A stretch of DNA of 64,000 nucleotides from JBOFSQ01 sp051651625 (GTDB lineage Bacteria; Planctomycetota; Planctomycetia; Pirellulales; Thermoguttaceae): positions 34,460-98,459 of the forward strand of contig JBOFSQ010000036.1 of assembly GCA_051651625.1 (NCBI GenBank), read 5' to 3'. The first letter of the stretch is position 1. Every line of letters starts with the position of its first letter. Below, one piece after another: positions 52,616-62,312 of the stretch. The notes under the pieces are model-generated. The model was given only the letters and a program-made list of their open reading frames with translations, ran no database searches and was not told where the DNA came from. The position numbers and the translations under genes are program-made.

Positions 52616-54172
52616 ATGAAACCAAAACTCCTCCCCATCGGTCGTCAAGACTTCAAGACGATCATCGAAGACAACTGTGTTTATGTCGATAAAACCGAGC
52701 ACATTTACAGACTGATCACGAGCGACAAGTATTATTTCCTCTCGCGTCCGCGGCGTTTTGGAAAGTCGCTGCTCGTGACGACGATGAAGTATTTGTTCCT
52801 CGGCGAAAAGGAGTTGTTCAAAGGTTTGTACGTCTACGATTCGGATTGGAAGTTTGATAAGTACCCGGTGATTGACCTCTACTTTAACAACATTCCGTAC
52901 CGCGAAATCGGTCTGCGTCAATCCATCAATGAACGTTTGCAAAAAATCGCGAAAAACTACGATGTCGATGTTTTTCACGAAGAGAACGGTTGTTTTTTTG
53001 ATCTGCTCATCAACACGCTCCACGAAAAGTACAATCGCAAAGTCGTGATCCTGATTGACGAGTACGACAAACCGATCACCGACAATTTGCTCGACATGCC
53101 GCTGGCACGAACAAACCGCGACATCCTGCGAGACTTCTACGGCGCGATCAAGTCGAACGACCACGCGATACAGTTTTTTTTCATGACGGGCGTTACAAAG
53201 TTTTCGCAGGTGTCGATTTTCTCGCAGCTCAACAACTTGAAAGACTTGACGACGCGAAACGAGTACGCAACGATCTGCGGCTTCACCGAGGACGAACTCA
53301 AAACCGACTTTGGCTACTACGTTGACCGCGCACAAGAAACGTTTAACGGTACGCTGTGGGAAAAGTTGCGAGACAAGTACAACGGTTTTTCGTGGAACGG
53401 AAAAGACTTTGTGTACAATCCGTTTTCGTATTTGCTGTTTTTGGACTCGCGAGAAATGGACAACTACTGGTTTGAGAGCGGCGGAAGTCCGAAGTTTTTG
53501 ATCGATCTTATCAGAAACAACAACTACGATTTGGGCAAAGTCACCGCGCCGCGCGAAGTCTTTCGGCCAAGTCTGTTGGCGTTCGACTTTGAAACAATCG
53601 ACCTCGACACGCTGCTCTTCCAAACCGGTTATGCAACAATCAAAGGGCAGGCTGGCGAAGACTTGGTTGTTGTCGATTTCCCGAACAACGAAGTACGCCA
53701 GTCGTTTGTCACATATTTGTTGGCGGACTATTCGACGAAGAGCAACGGTTCAATTTTGCCGATAGCCCGCCACATGCAATCGCATTTGCAGAGTGGCGAC
53801 TTCGCCAAGTTTGTCGAGGCGGTAGATTCGATTCTCGCCGAGATTCCGTACAATTTGCACAGCGAGAACGAGTCGAATTATCACAGTAGTTTTTTCTTGC
53901 TTTGCCGTTTGCTTGGCGTCGGGATCGACTGCGAAGTGCTAACGTCCAAAGGCAGAATTGACGCGGTGATCAAAACCGACAAACGAATCTACATCATCGA
54001 GTTCAAAGTCAACGTCACTCCGGCGACAGCGATCAAACAAATCGTCAAGAACAAATACGCAGACAGATACAAGACCGATAACCGCACAGTCGTTCTGGCA
54101 GGAATCTGTTTTGACACGAAGAAGAAAGAGACTTCGCACAAGTGCGTTACGCAACAAGAACGCGAAGCGTAA
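52616..54172 (+). CDS. AAA-ATPase-like/PD-(D/E)XK nuclease domain protein
   Basis: A 518-residue protein beginning directly after element D. The AAA-ATPase-like domain reads LPIGRQDFKTIIEDNCVYVDKTEH, then FLSRPRRFGKSLLVTTMKYLF (a P-loop-like motif), VILIDEYDKPITDN and FFMTGVTKFS. The C-terminal PD-(D/E)XK_9-type nuclease has ALGVG-type LLGVGIDCEVLTSKGRIDAVI and YIIEFKVNVTPATAIKQI. Members are widespread, often in many copies per genome; function is unproven, with links to defence or mobile DNA. The last residues (QQEREA) come from an element D copy that supplies the stop codon. This gene looks more AT-rich than its neighbours. Confidence 0.9.
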   Translation: MKPKLLPIGRQDFKTIIEDNCVYVDKTEHIYRLITSDKYYFLSRPRRFGKSLLVTTMKYLFLGEKELFKGLYVYDSDWKFDKYPVIDLYFNNIPYREIGLRQSINERLQKIAKNYDVDVFHEENGCFFDLLINTLHEKYNRKVVILIDEYDKPITDNLLDMPLARTNRDILRDFYGAIKSNDHAIQFFFMTGVTKFSQVSIFSQLNNLKDLTTRNEYATICGFTEDELKTDFGYYVDRAQETFNGTLWEKLRDKYNGFSWNGKDFVYNPFSYLLFLDSREMDNYWFESGGSPKFLIDLIRNNNYDLGKVTAPREVFRPSLLAFDFETIDLDTLLFQTGYATIKGQAGEDLVVVDFPNNEVRQSFVTYLLADYSTKSNGSILPIARHMQSHLQSGDFAKFVEAVDSILAEIPYNLHSENESNYHSSFFLLCRLLGVGIDCEVLTSKGRIDAVIKTDKRIYIIEFKVNVTPATAIKQIVKNKYADRYKTDNRTVVLAGICFDTKKKETSHKCVTQQEREA

Positions 54173-54216
54173 GCGAGTGCCCAGCGTAATCAGAACACGA
54201 AGCGTAAGCGAGTGCC
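54150..54216. repeat. Two element D copies spanning a gene end
   Basis: CAAGAACGCGAAGCGTAAGC overlaps the last codons and TAA stop of the AAA/nuclease gene. A second copy follows at about 54190-54216, ending just before the next ATG. Confidence 0.8.
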
Positions 54217-54220
54217 CCAG

Positions 54221-54487
54221 ATGTCCAAACCAAACAAAATCTGTCAGAGTTGTGCGATGCCGCTGAAGTACGATCCGCAAGGTGGCGGGACGGAGGCTGA
54301 TGGCACGAAGTCGCAGTTGTATTGCAGTTACTGTTACCAAGACGGCAAGTTCACCGGCGACTTCAAGACCGCTGCCGAGATGCAGGAGTTTTGTGTCAAA
54401 AAACTTGTCGAGATGAAGTACCCAAAAATCGTTGCGTGGTTTTTCACACGCGGCATTCCAAAACTCAAGCGGTGGTCTAATGGATAA
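54221..54487 (+). CDS. Small zinc-ribbon protein
   Basis: An 88-residue protein (ATG at 54221; an ATG three codons upstream is possible). Four Cys in CQSCAMPL and CSYCYQDG bind zinc, with the typical pattern of the Zn_ribbon_2 family (LKYDPQGGGTEADGTKSQLYC). A helical tail (AAEMQEFCVKKLVEMKYPKI) follows. Function unknown; often a regulator or protein-binding module. Its last codons overlap the start of the kinase gene (AATGGATAA), so the two are translationally coupled. Confidence 0.8.
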   Translation: MSKPNKICQSCAMPLKYDPQGGGTEADGTKSQLYCSYCYQDGKFTGDFKTAAEMQEFCVKKLVEMKYPKIVAWFFTRGIPKLKRWSNG

Positions 54488-57400
54488 TCAATCAATACAG
54501 TTTTCGATGTCAGAGACGAATGCGCCTTACTCCGAAAACGCCAACACCACGCGGCTCTACTGGCTTCTCTTCGCGGTGTGGAGTGCTGCGGTGCTTGGTG
54601 TCATCATCGCGGGGAATCTCTACGTCCGCAAGACCTACAACAGCCTGCTCTATGGGCAAGTAGAAGCCGCATCATCGCGCGACCTGATGTTTCGCTCTTG
54701 GAACGCAAAGTTCGGCGGCGTTTATGTTATCGTTCCGAAAGATTTTGAACCGAATCCTTATCTGCATCACCCGAAACGCGACATCGTTAGCGAACACGGC
54801 GACAAACTCACACTCATAAATCCTGCGTGGATGACGCGAATGGTGAGCGAGATGCAGAAGACGTCGAGCAAGATTGAAGTGCCAATTTCCAAACTCACCA
54901 GTACACAACTGACTAACCCGAATAATGCCCCCGATGAATGGGAAAGAAAGGCGTTGGCAATTCTCAACGAAGGAGACGCTGGTAACGAGTTTCACGAAGT
55001 TGTCACGCAGCCTGATGGCAAAACGCAAATCCGTATCGCACGCCCACTAAAAGTCGTCGAAGGTTGTTTGGCGTGTCACCGCGACCAAGGTTACAAGGTT
55101 GGCGACACCCGCGGAATTATCTCCACACACATGTCGGCAGAACCGCTCCTAGCAGCACGCGACACGTTCTTGTTGTACGCTAACACTGTCGGCGTTTCCA
55201 TTTGGTTTGTCGGGATCGCCGCGCTGTTGGTCTTCCAGCGACAGTTCTCGTACTACACTCGCATCAATCGTTTGGCACTCACCGAATTGCAGGAAAAAGA
55301 ACGCTCGATAAACGAACACCGCGACCACCTCGAAGAACTCGTCGCCGAACGAACGCGAGCCTTGATTCTCGCCGACGAACAAAACCGGATGATGGTCGAA
55401 AGTATACCGCTCACATGCGGTCTGTTCAACGAACGGTTCGAAATGTTCGACTGCAATCAGCGGACGGTCGATTTCTACAAGGTGTCATCGAAAGAAGAGA
55501 TGTGTCGGCGACTCTTTGAGATGTTTCCAGAGTTTCAACCAAACGGCGAGGTGTCATTACAAGCTGCAGCGGAAGCACTGACAACCGGATTCGAGACGGG
55601 GTATTTCGTAAGAGAATGGTACTTCCTCATTGAAGGCGAGCTTGTACCGGTGGAGATTACGCTCGTCCGAATCGACAAGGGCGACGAACGGTTTCTCGCC
55701 GCATACACACGCGACATGCGAACGGAAAAGGAGTTTGAAGCGAAAACGATCGAACGTGACCGCCTGATGCTGGCACTCAACAGCGCGGCGAGTCGCTTGC
55801 TGGCCTTTGACGTTGACGACTCGTTTGAAAAAGTCTTGTGGGATGTCTTCGATGTTGTAGGCAAGGCGGCAAATGTTGACCGCGTATACATTTGGAAGAA
55901 CCACCGCGACGAAAATAGCCGTCTCTGTTGTACGCAGGTATTTGAATGGTCACTCGGAGCAGAGCCGCAGCAGGGGAAAGATATTACGATAAACATCGCT
56001 TACGACGAAGCGATACCGACGTGGGAGAATACGCTCGCCGCAGGAGAATGTATCAACAGCATCGTCAGTTCGATGTCGCCGGAAGAAAGGTCGCAGTTAG
56101 AGCCACAAGGAATCCGTTCGCTCCTCGTCGCCCCGATTATGTTTCACGACGAGTTCTGGGGGTTCATCGGTTTTGACGACTGCCAAAAAGAACGTGTTTG
56201 GACTGCAACGGAGATCAGCGTTTTACGGAGTACCGGCGGTTTTATCGCCAGTGCTATTTTGCGTCAAGAAATCGAACAGTCACTGCTGTTAGCACGCGAC
56301 GAAGCCGAAAAGTCGAACCGTGCCAAGAGCGAGTTTTTGGCAACGATGTCGCACGAAATTCGGACGCCGCTCAACGGCGTAATCGGACTTTCCGACTTGC
56401 TACTACAAACTCAACTCACAGCAAAACAGCAAGAATACGCGCAGCTCGTAAAGGTTTCGGGCGAGTCACTTCTGTTCCTCATCAACGACATTCTCGACTT
56501 CTCGAAGATCGAGGCTGGAAAACTGGAGATTGAGGCCGAAGACTTCGATCCGCTCAACACGGTCGAATCGGTTCTCGGCATTCTTGCGTCGCGTGCGAAG
56601 GCGAAAGACTTGCATTTGGGAGCGGTTTTCGACACTGGTCTGCCGCGAATCGTCCGTGGCGACGCGGGGCGTTTGCGGCAAATACTTCTCAATTTGGTTG
56701 GCAACGCAATCAAGTTCACCGACGTTGGCGGCGTTCAAATTATTGTGCAGGCCAAAGAGTGGGAAGACGGGAAGCTGACGATTCTATTCTCTATCACCGA
56801 TACAGGAATCGGGATCGCTGAAGACAAAATGCACCGTCTCTTCAAGACGTTTTCGCAGACCGACACATCGTCGGCGCGAAAGTACGGCGGAACTGGGCTT
56901 GGACTTGCAATCTCGAAACAGCTAGTACATCTCATGCGAGGCGAGATCGGCGTTGACAGCGTCGATGGTCAAGGCTCGACGTTCTGGTTTCGCATTCCGT
57001 TTGCTTGTAGCAATCCGGTTCATCAGTGCATTGAGGGCGGGTTGCGTGAGTGCGAGACGCAGCAGAGTAGTGTCTGCGTCTACACGCAAAACGCGCTTTG
57101 TGTTGGGCTAGTTCACACGGGCAAGGTTGCAGGGTTTACGGTTAAGGGGCGACGTGTGTTGCTGGTGTCTTCAAACGTGGTGTTGCGTGCGACAATTAAG
57201 CGACAGTTGCAGACGTGGGATGTAATTGTCGAAGAGGCCGCATCCACCGCAGACGCCTTGATAATGCTAAACCAAAGTAGATCAGACGATCATCCGTTTG
57301 AACTGGTGTTCGTCGATGAAGAGATCGAAAACTGTACGGGTGCGCAGTTCTCGCAAAACATTGCCAGCGACCCAGTATTCACGTTTCAAGGAGTCGCGCT

Positions 57401-58022
57401 CATTACGCCGTTTGCCAGTGAGACGTTCCGCGAAGGTTGGCAAGACGAGGGAAAGATTTATCACCTTGCCAAGCCGGTCTATTATTCGTCGCTCTTCGAC
57501 GCGACGATGACGCTACTCTACGCTCGCCGGTGGGTCGATTATCTTGTCGATATTAAGGATCACAACCCCGGTCTGATGCGGTTTTCCAAACCAAACAACA
57601 CAGCCGAAGATGCCGAATCGGAACAGCCCAACGCCAAAAAGGGACGTATCCTCGTCGCCGAAGACAATCGCATCAACCAAATGGTGATCCAAAATGTTTT
57701 GAGCGACGCAGGTTTTGAGAACGACGTTGTCATCAACGGACGTGAAGCGTGCGACGCAGTGATGAACGGTACATACGACCTCGTCCTTATGGACTGCCAA
57801 ATGCCGGAGACCGACGGTTACGAGGCGACGACACTCATTCGCCACTGGGAACGTGAACACGGTCAAGGACACATCCCGATCATCGCGCTCACCGCCAACG
57901 CAACGAAAGAAGACGTTGACAAGTGCTTCACGTCTGGAATGGACGCCTATTGTAGCAAGCCGATTGATACGGTGAAACTGTTCGCTGAAATCGACAAAGC
58001 ACTAGCGATGAAGCGCGGGTAG
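54480..58022 (+). CDS. Hybrid sensor histidine kinase with Tll0287-like (DUF3365) CxxCH sensor
   Basis: A 1180-residue protein from the ATG at 54480. The membrane helix YWLLFAVWSAAVLGVIIAGNLY is followed by an outer domain of about 170 residues (AWMTRMVSEMQKTSSKI, GNEFHEVV) with the c-type haem motif GCLACHRDQGY, as in the Tll0287-like redox sensor fold. After the second helix (VGVSIWFVGIAALLVF) come a PAS domain, a GAF domain, HisKA (FLATMSHEIRTPLNGV), HATPase (LNLVGNAIKFT, DTGIGIA, GGTGLGLA), a degenerate receiver (VLLVSSNVVL, Asp in VFVDEE, Lys in LAKPV) and a full receiver (AEDNRINQ, VLMDCQMPETDG, SKPID). It probably senses redox state or gases. Confidence 0.9.
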   Translation: MDNQSIQFSMSETNAPYSENANTTRLYWLLFAVWSAAVLGVIIAGNLYVRKTYNSLLYGQVEAASSRDLMFRSWNAKFGGVYVIVPKDFEPNPYLHHPKRDIVSEHGDKLTLINPAWMTRMVSEMQKTSSKIEVPISKLTSTQLTNPNNAPDEWERKALAILNEGDAGNEFHEVVTQPDGKTQIRIARPLKVVEGCLACHRDQGYKVGDTRGIISTHMSAEPLLAARDTFLLYANTVGVSIWFVGIAALLVFQRQFSYYTRINRLALTELQEKERSINEHRDHLEELVAERTRALILADEQNRMMVESIPLTCGLFNERFEMFDCNQRTVDFYKVSSKEEMCRRLFEMFPEFQPNGEVSLQAAAEALTTGFETGYFVREWYFLIEGELVPVEITLVRIDKGDERFLAAYTRDMRTEKEFEAKTIERDRLMLALNSAASRLLAFDVDDSFEKVLWDVFDVVGKAANVDRVYIWKNHRDENSRLCCTQVFEWSLGAEPQQGKDITINIAYDEAIPTWENTLAAGECINSIVSSMSPEERSQLEPQGIRSLLVAPIMFHDEFWGFIGFDDCQKERVWTATEISVLRSTGGFIASAILRQEIEQSLLLARDEAEKSNRAKSEFLATMSHEIRTPLNGVIGLSDLLLQTQLTAKQQEYAQLVKVSGESLLFLINDILDFSKIEAGKLEIEAEDFDPLNTVESVLGILASRAKAKDLHLGAVFDTGLPRIVRGDAGRLRQILLNLVGNAIKFTDVGGVQIIVQAKEWEDGKLTILFSITDTGIGIAEDKMHRLFKTFSQTDTSSARKYGGTGLGLAISKQLVHLMRGEIGVDSVDGQGSTFWFRIPFACSNPVHQCIEGGLRECETQQSSVCVYTQNALCVGLVHTGKVAGFTVKGRRVLLVSSNVVLRATIKRQLQTWDVIVEEAASTADALIMLNQSRSDDHPFELVFVDEEIENCTGAQFSQNIASDPVFTFQGVALITPFASETFREGWQDEGKIYHLAKPVYYSSLFDATMTLLYARRWVDYLVDIKDHNPGLMRFSKPNNTAEDAESEQPNAKKGRILVAEDNRINQMVIQNVLSDAGFENDVVINGREACDAVMNGTYDLVLMDCQMPETDGYEATTLIRHWEREHGQGHIPIIALTANATKEDVDKCFTSGMDAYCSKPIDTVKLFAEIDKALAMKRG

Positions 58023-58260
58023 AGACGAGGAACGAGGACGAAGCGGGGGTAGTAAAATCTGTTTGCGTGAGCACATTGGTTGTCTGGTGTTTTCGCCCCG
58101 TTGGGGCGAAATACGTCATTCGCGCCTGCACCCCCAAAACATTCACCCACAAACAAGCACGAAGCGTAAGCGAGTCTTGACGCTATATGAGGCGTGGAGT
58201 AGAATGGTGCTGGCAATGGAGATTGTGTAAACCTCAAACCCAATGAAAAGGAGCATCCCA
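58023..58260. other. Short gap with hairpin and element D
   Basis: A TTTCGCCCCGTTGGGGCGAAA hairpin (about 58091-58111) and a partial element D (AGCGTAAGCGAGTC at about 58161). No gene. Confidence 0.5.
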
Positions 58261-59712
58261 ATGACTCAATTCAATCGTCGTCAATTTATTGGAACAACAC
58301 TTGCGATAGGAGCTGCGGCGGCGTTTCCGGCACCCGCGCTCATCGCCAAAAACGCCAACGAGAAAGTGCGGATGGGGTTTGTCAGTTGCGGTGGACGCTC
58401 TGGCGAACTCATGGGACAATTCTCGCAATTTCCCGACGTGGACATCATCGCCCTTTGCGACCCCGATCAAGCACGAGTCGAAGCCGCGAGCAAAAAGTTT
58501 CCAGCCGCAAAGACGTATTCTGATATGCGTCAGCTTTTTGACAACAAAGACGTTGACGCCGTCGTTGTCGCCACAGCCAATCACTGGCACTGTTTGGCGT
58601 CGATTTGGGCGATGCAAGCGGGCAAAGATGTCTATGTCGAAAAACCTCTGTCGCATTCGGAATGGGAAGGAAAACAAGCCGTCAACGCTGCTCGCAAGTA
58701 CAAACGAGTTTGTCAGGTCGGGACGCAGCAGCGGAGCGATCCGATGCAGGCGGAAATCAAAAAGTTCTTGCACGAAGAGAAGGCACTCGGCAAAATAATT
58801 TCGGGACGAGTTAACCGTTACGGCGTGCGTGGGCCGATTGGCAAACGCGAAACGCCGCTCGAAATTCCGAGCAGTGTGAATTACGATCTTTGGTTGGGAC
58901 CAGCCGAAGACAAGCCGCTCTTCCGCAAGAGTTTCCACTACGACTGGCACTGGGACTTCAACACCGGTTCTGGCGAGATGGGAAATTGGGGCGTCCACGT
59001 TATGGACGACTTCAAGAACAACATCATTCTCGACAAAGTTGCACTACCGAAGCGGATTTGCGGCGGCGGTGCGCGTGTCGTCTACAATGATGCCGGTGAC
59101 ACGCCCAATATCCATTTTGTCTATTTCGATACGGGGATTGTACCGGTGGTGATTGGTCTTTCAAATGTTCCTGCCACGCCAGATTCAAAGTCCGCCGGAA
59201 TCCATCCCGGCCCTGCGAGCGGGTACGTCGCGTACTGCGAAGGCGGACGGTTTGAAGGACAGCGCGGAAGTGCGGTCGCGTTTGACAAAGCGGGTAAGGA
59301 GATCAAAAAGTTCCGTGGAAACTCTGGCGGAAACTTGCACGCGAGAAACTTTCTTGATGCGGTTCGTGCGGAAGACTCTAGCATGCTCAATGCAGAAGTC
59401 GAACTCGGCAACGCGTCAACGGGTTGGTGCAATTTGGCGAACATCGCATTCCGGTGCGGTCAAAACTTCGCCCGCGCGGGTGCAGATGTTGTCAAAGACA
59501 CCGATGGCCGTTGGGAAGAACTTCTGACGCAAACCGAGGAACTACTTGCAGGAAACGGTCTCAAAATCACCGACCCCGCATTCAAACTCAGCCCGATGCT
59601 AAACTTTGACGCAAAACAAGGCGCGTTCGTCGGCGACAACGCTGACGCCGCCAATTCGTACCTCAAACGCACCTACCGTGCTTCTTACGCCGTGCCGGAA
59701 ATTACGGGATGA
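58261..59712 (+). CDS. Tat-exported Gfo/Idh/MocA family oxidoreductase
   Basis: A 483-residue protein; the ATG at 58261 follows AAAAGGAGC, while an ATG six codons upstream is possible. Tat leader: FNRRQFIGTTLAIGAAAAFPAPALIA. Rossmann motif: RMGFVSCGGRSGELM; VIIALCDPD-type (VDIIALCDPDQARV); VVVATANHWH; and the family signature VYVEKPLSHS. C-terminal substrate region includes FHYDWHWDFNTGSGEMGNWGVHVMDDF. Substrate unknown; the GH172 protein gene follows within 75 bases, so both may act on the same sugar. Confidence 0.9.
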   Translation: MTQFNRRQFIGTTLAIGAAAAFPAPALIAKNANEKVRMGFVSCGGRSGELMGQFSQFPDVDIIALCDPDQARVEAASKKFPAAKTYSDMRQLFDNKDVDAVVVATANHWHCLASIWAMQAGKDVYVEKPLSHSEWEGKQAVNAARKYKRVCQVGTQQRSDPMQAEIKKFLHEEKALGKIISGRVNRYGVRGPIGKRETPLEIPSSVNYDLWLGPAEDKPLFRKSFHYDWHWDFNTGSGEMGNWGVHVMDDFKNNIILDKVALPKRICGGGARVVYNDAGDTPNIHFVYFDTGIVPVVIGLSNVPATPDSKSAGIHPGPASGYVAYCEGGRFEGQRGSAVAFDKAGKEIKKFRGNSGGNLHARNFLDAVRAEDSSMLNAEVELGNASTGWCNLANIAFRCGQNFARAGADVVKDTDGRWEELLTQTEELLAGNGLKITDPAFKLSPMLNFDAKQGAFVGDNADAANSYLKRTYRASYAVPEITG

Positions 59713-59786
59713 TGGCGTGTTGCGTCTAGGGGTCATCACACACTCCAACCGACCGCCACTTCCACACCAACAAAGGAGAACTTTCA

Positions 59787-61313
59787 ATGAAAACGATGCG
59801 ACTCTCTTTGTTTGCCGCCGCGACGTTCGTTGCCGCGATTTGTTGTACGCAGATGGCAACGTTCGCCGCCGACGCCGAAACAACGATGCTCGACGCCGCG
59901 TACCAACTGCGTAAGCTCCCAGTCTTGCGTGACGGAACCGTCACGCAACTCTTCTCAAGTTACGACCGCACCGGCGGAAACAACGACGGTTTTTCGGGGC
60001 AGTTCTCGAAGCTGCGGCTCGAAGACGGCAACTCCGTCCTCGCCGAAATGGAAGGGGCAGGGTGCATCCAACGAATCTGGTTCACACACTCCGACGACAA
60101 CTTCGGTCTCCTCGCCCGCAAACACGAACACATTCGCGTCTACATCGACGGTAACACCGACCCCGTTCTCGACATCCCGCTCGAAGAAGTGTTCACCGGA
60201 AATCATCCGGCGTTTCCAAAACCGCTCGTCGGCGAAGGACTCGGCGGATTTTATTGTTACGTCCCGATCCCATACAGCAACGGTTGCAAAGTCGTCGTCG
60301 ATGGCGACAACGTGCGTTTCTACCAGATCACTTACCAAACATTTCCAGCAGGAACAGAAGTCGTCTCGTTCACCGCAACGCCGACGCCAAACCAAGCCGC
60401 GTCGCTTGCGCGGGGTGTCAAGGCTTGGAGCGAGTGCGGCAATCTCGACACGCTCGATGTTCACGACGCCGACACATTTCGTACGCAAGTTAATCTCAAA
60501 CCCGGCCAAGTTAAAACAATCGAACTGCGTCGCGGACGGAACATCGTTCGCGCGATTCGTTTCCTCGGCACAGACGAACAACTCGCCAACGCTGGCGACA
60601 GCTTCATCACGATAAACTGGGACGGGGCTGAAAAATCCGCCGTCGCCGCACCGCTCAACTATTTCTTTCTCGCAGCATCGCAGGCGATTCCGCTCAAAAC
60701 TCTTCTGGTCGGACGCAATGAAAACGGCTGGTACAACTACATGCCGATGCCATATCAGTCGTCGGCGACGCTCACGCTTCACGCACTCCAAATCGACGCC
60801 GGACTTTCTGGTACGCTCGAAGTCGTCACCGAACCGATGCCGAACGATTATCCGCCGCACGGATATTTTCACACGAAGTTTAGCACCGTTTGTCCGCCGT
60901 CGCCGCACGAGTGGGTTCCGTTTTTGAAACACAACGGACGCGGCCACTTCATCGGCGTTTATATGGACACCGACGGCGTTCACCCACAAAAAATCCCGAA
61001 CTGGATGGAAGGCGATGACCGCTGGTTTACCGACGGCGTCTTTCGCGGACAAGGAACGGGGAGCGAAGACTATTTCAACTGCGGCTGGTATGCGCTCGAT
61101 GGACGGCTCAATAATCCGGGCGGTTTCCCTGTACACGGTTTTCCGGTTTACAGATTTGACGGCGAGCGGTCGTGGTGTGCGGCGTACCGCTGGCACGTCA
61201 CCGATCCGGTCAGTTTCAGCGAGTCAATCGTTGCAGAAATCGAGCACGGCGAAGTCAACACCTACATCGCAAACTATCGCACAATCGCCTTCTATTACGA
61301 TGTTGAGCCGTGA
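59787..61313 (+). CDS. DUF2961 (glycoside hydrolase family 172) protein
   Basis: A 508-residue protein with GGAG before its ATG and a signal peptide (LSLFAAATFVAAICCTQMATFAAD). DUF2961 landmarks: SYDRTGGNNDGFSGQFS, GAGCIQRIWFTHSDDN, VPIPYSNGCKVVV and GVFRGQGTGSEDYFNCGWYALD. Characterised GH172 enzymes act on alpha-fructosides (difructose dianhydride hydrolysis or synthesis) and related arabinofuranosides. The downstream gene begins within its stop (ATG at 61313), and an oxidoreductase precedes it, suggesting a sugar-degrading unit. Confidence 0.88.
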   Translation: MKTMRLSLFAAATFVAAICCTQMATFAADAETTMLDAAYQLRKLPVLRDGTVTQLFSSYDRTGGNNDGFSGQFSKLRLEDGNSVLAEMEGAGCIQRIWFTHSDDNFGLLARKHEHIRVYIDGNTDPVLDIPLEEVFTGNHPAFPKPLVGEGLGGFYCYVPIPYSNGCKVVVDGDNVRFYQITYQTFPAGTEVVSFTATPTPNQAASLARGVKAWSECGNLDTLDVHDADTFRTQVNLKPGQVKTIELRRGRNIVRAIRFLGTDEQLANAGDSFITINWDGAEKSAVAAPLNYFFLAASQAIPLKTLLVGRNENGWYNYMPMPYQSSATLTLHALQIDAGLSGTLEVVTEPMPNDYPPHGYFHTKFSTVCPPSPHEWVPFLKHNGRGHFIGVYMDTDGVHPQKIPNWMEGDDRWFTDGVFRGQGTGSEDYFNCGWYALDGRLNNPGGFPVHGFPVYRFDGERSWCAAYRWHVTDPVSFSESIVAEIEHGEVNTYIANYRTIAFYYDVEP

Positions 61314-62035
61314 TGAATGCGTCATTACTCGACATCATTCACGAAGACGCGGCGATCTTGGTTGTGAACAAACCGTCGGGGCTGCTAACGCAGGCACCGC
61401 TGGGGATTGACAGTCTTGAGCACCGCGTGAAGTCGTATCTCAAGAGCGATTATCTTGGCGTGCCGCATCGTCTTGATCGTCCGACATCTGGCGTGATCAT
61501 ATTTGGGAAACAGACATCATCGACTCGCAAAATCTCGTTGCAGTTTGAACGGCGAACGTCGGTCAAGACGTACTGGGCTTTGCTCGAAGGTGTTGTCGCA
61601 GAAGATTCTGGGACGTGGCGGGACTACATTCGTAAGTTGCCAGACGCAGCCAAAGGAGCGGTCGCGCCGCCAATTCACCCCGACGCCCGCGAAGCTGTTT
61701 TGCATTTCCGCACCGTTCACAGAGCAGACCACACAACGCTTCTCGAAATCGAACTCGAAACGGGACGCATGCACCAGATTCGCGTTCAGGCGGCGTCGCG
61801 TTCGTTCCCGCTGGTTGGCGACGTGCTTTATGGTGCGACAACGACATTCGGCGACGCAAATCTTTTTAGTATTGACGCGACCGAAGAGCAGCAGCGTGAG
61901 CGTCCCATCGCGCTCCACGCTCGTACACTCACGCTCGATCACCCGCAATCGCGCGAACGTATGACGTGGTGCGCGACGCTGCCTGCGATGTGGGAAGCGT
62001 ACATTCCACCGGAAATTTGCGTGTCGCGGAAGTGA
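61313..62035 (+). CDS. RluA-family pseudouridine synthase
   Basis: A 240-residue protein. The ATG overlaps the stop of the previous gene by one base (a GTG one codon earlier is an alternative). The catalytic Asp lies in VPHRLDRPTSGVIIFGK, the RLDxxTSG motif, with ILVVNKPSGLLTQAP at the N-terminus and GRMHQIRVQAASRSFPLVGD near 150. No S4 domain, so it resembles the short RluA/TruC-like subgroup that modifies 23S rRNA or tRNA. It lies about 570 bases upstream of the 16S gene. Confidence 0.9.
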   Translation: MNASLLDIIHEDAAILVVNKPSGLLTQAPLGIDSLEHRVKSYLKSDYLGVPHRLDRPTSGVIIFGKQTSSTRKISLQFERRTSVKTYWALLEGVVAEDSGTWRDYIRKLPDAAKGAVAPPIHPDAREAVLHFRTVHRADHTTLLEIELETGRMHQIRVQAASRSFPLVGDVLYGATTTFGDANLFSIDATEEQQRERPIALHARTLTLDHPQSRERMTWCATLPAMWEAYIPPEICVSRK

Positions 62036-62211
62036 TTGAGACAAAAACTTTAGGGGGGCCTTGCCGGTATCGGTTTTTCGGGTACACTTCCCTCCCTCTC
62101 GTGTTGCCCACGCACGCGGCTTGTGCAGGTTTGACCTGCGATAGCGGTGTGAGCAGGGCGTCGGGCTTTCCTCTTATAAGTTGTCTAACCGGACATTTTT
62201 TGAGGGGGGCG

Positions 62212-62239
62212 TTGACGAGCGAGCATTTTGCGATAAACT
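62212..62239 (+). promoter_or_regulatory. Candidate rRNA promoter
   Basis: TTGACG, 16 bases, then TAAACT. Matches a sigma-70 type promoter moderately well and points towards the 16S gene about 365 bases downstream. Confidence 0.45.
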
Positions 62240-62300
62240 ACCGCGTGTCCTTTGGATGTCGGTTGCGTCTTCGCAAGGTGCGAGCGATAACTAGGGAATG

Positions 62301-62312
62301 ATCTTTGACAAT
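62301..62312 (+). promoter_or_regulatory. boxA-like antitermination site
   Basis: ATCTTTGACAAT closely resembles the E. coli rrn boxA (CTCTTTAACAAT), in the expected leader position, with a GGTGGTGG run just after it. Confidence 0.5.

Noticed and set aside
51314..53623. A 769-residue minus-strand frame
   Set aside because: It is antisense to the glutaminase-family and AAA/nuclease genes, both of which have strong motifs. Its Val/Arg-rich composition is typical of an antisense frame.
59955..61196. 413-residue minus-strand frame opposite the GH172 gene
   Set aside because: Antisense to DUF2961, which has a signal peptide and conserved blocks.
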